This document shows, in pieces, positions 61,440 to 64,000 of a stretch of DNA of 64,000 nucleotides (position 1 is the stretch's first letter; each line of letters begins with the position of its first letter). The DNA is taken from positions 561,556-625,555 of the forward strand of contig CP129486.1 of the NCBI GenBank assembly GCA_030584005.1, read 5' to 3'. Position numbers and translations under genes: made by a program. Below the pieces are notes generated by a model. The model was not told the DNA's origin. It saw only the letters and a program-made list of their open reading frames with translations, and did not search any database. Source of the stretch: Bdellovibrionota bacterium (GTDB taxonomy: Bacteria; Bdellovibrionota_C; UBA2361; JAFLCA01).

Positions 61440-61934
61440 TTATGCAGCCATCGAGTCATCGAACTGGTCACTTTCTAGGAGTGAGCGGCGGCCTTCCACC
61501 ATCACCTTTTGTACGGTTTCAGCGGTGAGGCTGACTAAGGTCTGCTCAAGCCGCTCCATGGAGAGAATGAGTTCATCGAGCTTGCGCTTACTCGATTCGT
61601 TTGCGTTCAAGTTCGGCTCAAGTTCCGCGAGCTGCTCCAACATGCGGCTTTCGGTATCGAAAATGACCTGACCGGCCCGTGCTGCAACGGTGGTCGGCAA
61701 TTGGGCGCTCAAAGTCTCAAGAATCCTGTTGTAGTGTTTGATGACTTGTTCACGACGGCTGAGGGTCAATCCCTCAAGCTTTCTCACAAGACCGAATACT
61801 TCGGTGTGCAGCTTGGCCTGCTCACGGGCAGCAGCGCGCAAAGCCAGCGCCATTGATACGATGAGACCCAGCTGTATAAGGATGGCCATTCCCGCAACGA
61901 GGAGCAATGCGAGTATGGGATCATTTAGGGACAT
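61440..61934 (-). CDS. Membrane-anchored coiled-coil protein of unknown function
   Basis: 164 residues. One N-terminal membrane helix ('ILALLLVAGMAILIQLGLIVSMAL') is followed by long charged helices with heptad-like spacing, suited to a coiled coil in the cytoplasm or periplasm. No catalytic motif. It lies 41 bases upstream of recJ on the same strand and may be co-transcribed. Similar short membrane-plus-coil proteins are common and rarely assigned. Confidence 0.65.
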   Translation of the reverse strand: MSLNDPILALLLVAGMAILIQLGLIVSMALALRAAAREQAKLHTEVFGLVRKLEGLTLSRREQVIKHYNRILETLSAQLPTTVAARAGQVIFDTESRMLEQLAELEPNLNANESSKRKLDELILSMERLEQTLVSLTAETVQKVMVEGRRSLLESDQFDDSMAA

Positions 61935-62118
61935 AGGTGGAACAAACAGAAACGCAATTGCAGACTGTGGTTAAGATGCGCGTCGAAGGCGAGCGGGCTC
62001 GTACAAAAATCTCGTATTTTCAGCAGCCTACAGCTACTATGTTAAATCTTTGCAACTAGTTGTAATAACTCTAGTTGGGGATTTGCCGCTGGTGCCGGTG
62101 TAATTGGAGATTACACGT

Positions 62119-63564
62119 ATGCGCACCCTAGTTTTCGCTTCATGCTGCATGTGGGCTCTCGCAAGCACTGCGCTCGCCCAGCAGGGTGATAGTGTCGGGG
62201 TTATCTTATCGGGAGGCTCGGGAGGAGGTTGTCAAAACCTCACCGGGTTCAATCCGCCCGCCCTTCCTCAACCTGTCTCGCCTGGGAAAATTCCCTGCCA
62301 GGAGAACCTTAATACCGTATCAACCATTCAGGATCTTGATTTCGACGAACAGTATTATCCAGACGGTCAGTTCTTAGGCCAGCGGGACATCAACTCTTTT
62401 TCTGATGAGTTGGGAGCGCAATTCATACAAAAGACCGTCGACAGCAAGGTGGTCTATGGACTCGGATACGAGCATTACTCTGAATACGCTTTGGACGGGG
62501 TCAATCGTAGCCGCTGGTATACAGTCAATATCCCTGAGTATCTTGAGTCCGCTGTAAACGGGAATCCTGATTTCCGCTTCGCTCGGGCTATGTCCTATGT
62601 GGTGGATGGCAGGGCAATAGCGCTGGAGATTGAGAATGACCGTCACTACCTCACGGTGAACACGGGAGAATCCAAAAAGTTCGAGCTGTTCCCCACTGAC
62701 CCGGACGATCAAACAGCCCTGCAGAATCCGTTTGAAAACCCCTTTGCTATCGAGTGGGTGAGTCCCGGTGCGCAGACCCCGCATGACGAAACCATCGGCG
62801 CTATAAAGTTTGAAAGCGACTTCGATAGTGCGCTAGGACGTTGGCGTTACTTCATAGAGGTGGTTGGCAACCAGATGCCGCAGGCCGGAAGATATGCCGT
62901 ATACTTCATAGTGCGCCGAACACGCCCGGTTGTGGTGCAGTACGTATCGCAGACCCAGGGACTGCTTACCTGGTATGAAAACCAGCGCCTCACCGCCACC
63001 CTGACTGTCGCTTATGGCTTAGACCAGTGTCAGTTAGGCAGTGCGCTCACTGCACCAAGCTTGATGCCGCTTGTGGATGCCTACCGAGTCGGCATGAAAG
63101 AGGTTAAGCGCTCCCTTAAAATCGCAACGCGCATACTTGGCTCGGGTAACTCCAAAGTCTCCTTACTCCGTCGAAGGGTACGGGATTCCGGTCGCTTCAT
63201 AACTGAAGTGCTTGAACTTGAAACGGTGACCCAAAGTTCTGACCTGGCCCTAATGAACCCACTGTCGGCGGAAAGGCTGCTCGCAGGGGTCAAAGACGCC
63301 GGAAATCGATTGCTCGGCATCCGGCAGGTACCGGTGAGCCAGAAAGTCGGATTGCTCCGACTACAGCGGAAACTGCGCAACCTCGGCTCAAATGAGCTTG
63401 CCTCAAGACCGGAAGGACGGAAAATGGTCAGTAAAACCCTGCGCGCCCAGGTGAGGCTGCTGCGTGAACTGAACCGCGGATTGAGCAGCTCGGTTGACCT
63501 GACGGTATCTCAACTGAGCGTCACGCAACTTGAGCAGGCGACATGCGCGGCGCTGTTTCCGTGA
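62119..63564 (+). CDS. Secreted protein of unknown function (481 residues)
   Basis: A signal peptide (about 1-20, ending LAQQ) is followed by a Gly/Ser-rich segment, a large beta-rich domain and, from about residue 310, helical Leu/Arg-rich sequence. Four cysteines are visible in the mature part. The ATG at 62119 begins the signal peptide; an upstream ATG (62104) adds five residues. No family recognised. It converges with a partial membrane-protein gene. Confidence 0.7.
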   Translation: MRTLVFASCCMWALASTALAQQGDSVGVILSGGSGGGCQNLTGFNPPALPQPVSPGKIPCQENLNTVSTIQDLDFDEQYYPDGQFLGQRDINSFSDELGAQFIQKTVDSKVVYGLGYEHYSEYALDGVNRSRWYTVNIPEYLESAVNGNPDFRFARAMSYVVDGRAIALEIENDRHYLTVNTGESKKFELFPTDPDDQTALQNPFENPFAIEWVSPGAQTPHDETIGAIKFESDFDSALGRWRYFIEVVGNQMPQAGRYAVYFIVRRTRPVVVQYVSQTQGLLTWYENQRLTATLTVAYGLDQCQLGSALTAPSLMPLVDAYRVGMKEVKRSLKIATRILGSGNSKVSLLRRRVRDSGRFITEVLELETVTQSSDLALMNPLSAERLLAGVKDAGNRLLGIRQVPVSQKVGLLRLQRKLRNLGSNELASRPEGRKMVSKTLRAQVRLLRELNRGLSSSVDLTVSQLSVTQLEQATCAALFP

Positions 63565-63610
63565 GAGCACCCAGCCCCACACCTGCAATGAGCTTGCGGG
63601 CAGCTGCACG

Positions 63611-64000
63611 TCATATCCGACGAAAAGCGAGGAAAGGGCCAACCTCCCTGACAAGGATAGAACAGAGGAGGAGAACTCCCACTAGTAACAGGATCCAGGG
63701 GGCAAGGGCAGTGCGCTGGATTGTCTCCCGCCCCACACCACTGACCTGATCAGGATTTGGGTTCACAATGCCCCCACTTTGGGCAGCGATTCCGTGCAGC
63801 AATGCTGCATCAATTCCACCCCCGCGTTTCTCTCCAAATAGATCGCCGGGAAGATGGAACGCTATCGGTGTAAGCAGCTGGCCGTCAACCTGCAGGGTCA
63901 CTTCATACTTCCCTGCCTTGGGCTCTTTTAGTGCAGCTACAAAGCGCCCACGGGCTACTTCTGTAAAAAGCGCCTCCGTTACCCCTCCACTGGGCGGTGT
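63611..64000 (-). CDS. C-terminal part of a membrane-anchored protein (partial at window edge)
   Basis: The frame enters from the right edge and ends at 63611, giving about 129 residues. A beta-strand-like region ('EPKAGKYEV..VDGQLL') is followed near the end by one membrane helix ('LAPWILLLVGVLLLCSILV') and a short basic tail. This layout is seen at the C-terminus of von Willebrand A/glutamine amidotransferase-like membrane proteins, but the diagnostic domains lie outside the window, so no function is assigned. Confidence 0.6.
   Translation of the reverse strand, partial: TPPSGGVTEALFTEVARGRFVAALKEPKAGKYEVTLQVDGQLLTPIAFHLPGDLFGEKRGGGIDAALLHGIAAQSGGIVNPNPDQVSGVGRETIQRTALAPWILLLVGVLLLCSILVREVGPFLAFRRI

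Overview
The window is a chromosomal segment of a Gram-negative bacterium. Evidence is an outer-membrane lipid transport set (MlaEFDC), a porin-like protein, periplasmic signal peptides, a lytic transglycosylase, NagZ, an FlgM-like anti-sigma factor and a Tad-type Flp pilus. Many two-component and sigma-54 regulators, a NuoB of complex I type and the mosaic of short intergenic repeats suggest a free-living lineage of the former Deltaproteobacteria/Bdellovibrionota kind. That placement is inference; no rRNA or marker set is present to fix it.

Layout. 1-9.9 kb: end of holA-like gene, MltB-like transglycosylase, collagen-like secreted protein, a lone sufB behind a strong palindrome, a CheY-like regulator, then tmk-holB and a tRNA-binding protein-tatD-MBL hydrolase group, and a lone nuoB. 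9.9-18.8 kb (minus strand): one Tad/Flp pilus operon, cpaE-flp-cpaB-cpaF-tadB-tadC, ending in a response regulator and a hybrid histidine kinase. 19-25.7 kb: unknown protein, hydrolase plus hybrid kinase, NtrC-type regulator, flavin reductase. 25.7-28.1 kb: a tRNA region with four tRNA-Ser isoacceptors and tRNA-Arg(ACG) next to tadA, whose serine tRNAs are all followed by a structured repeat present in tandem arrays. 28.1-33.5 kb: flgM, rlmH, unknown gene, uvrD/pcrA helicase, rlmE. 33.5-41 kb: mlaEFDC-ribH, then a zinc-type uptake group (porin-znuA-znuB) behind a palindromic operator, and an HD hydrolase. 41-53 kb: a patchier region with a cytochrome c, prepilin peptidase plus NtrC regulator, two orphan amino-acid-type binding proteins, a DDAH-like enzyme, an IS3 remnant and a frameshifted nuclease gene. 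53-64 kb: secreted proteins, TldD-like protease, NagZ, RecJ and a partial membrane protein.

The most striking signal is the tRNA-Ser-linked repeat at 26.8-27.8 kb. Each roughly 96-nt unit begins with the exact reverse complement of the last part of the neighbouring tRNA-Ser and ends with a copy of that tRNA 3' end including CCA, so it folds into two hairpins closed by an acceptor-like helix. The helix differs between the two arrays in a compensated way that follows the adjacent tRNA. Two further intergenic repeat families are dispersed through the window: a roughly 190-bp structured element (repeat A) and a palindromic element with core GGGATACGCTGAA (repeat B). Repeat B sits at gene 3' ends and supplies stop codons to at least three genes. 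Family names A and B are labels used only here.
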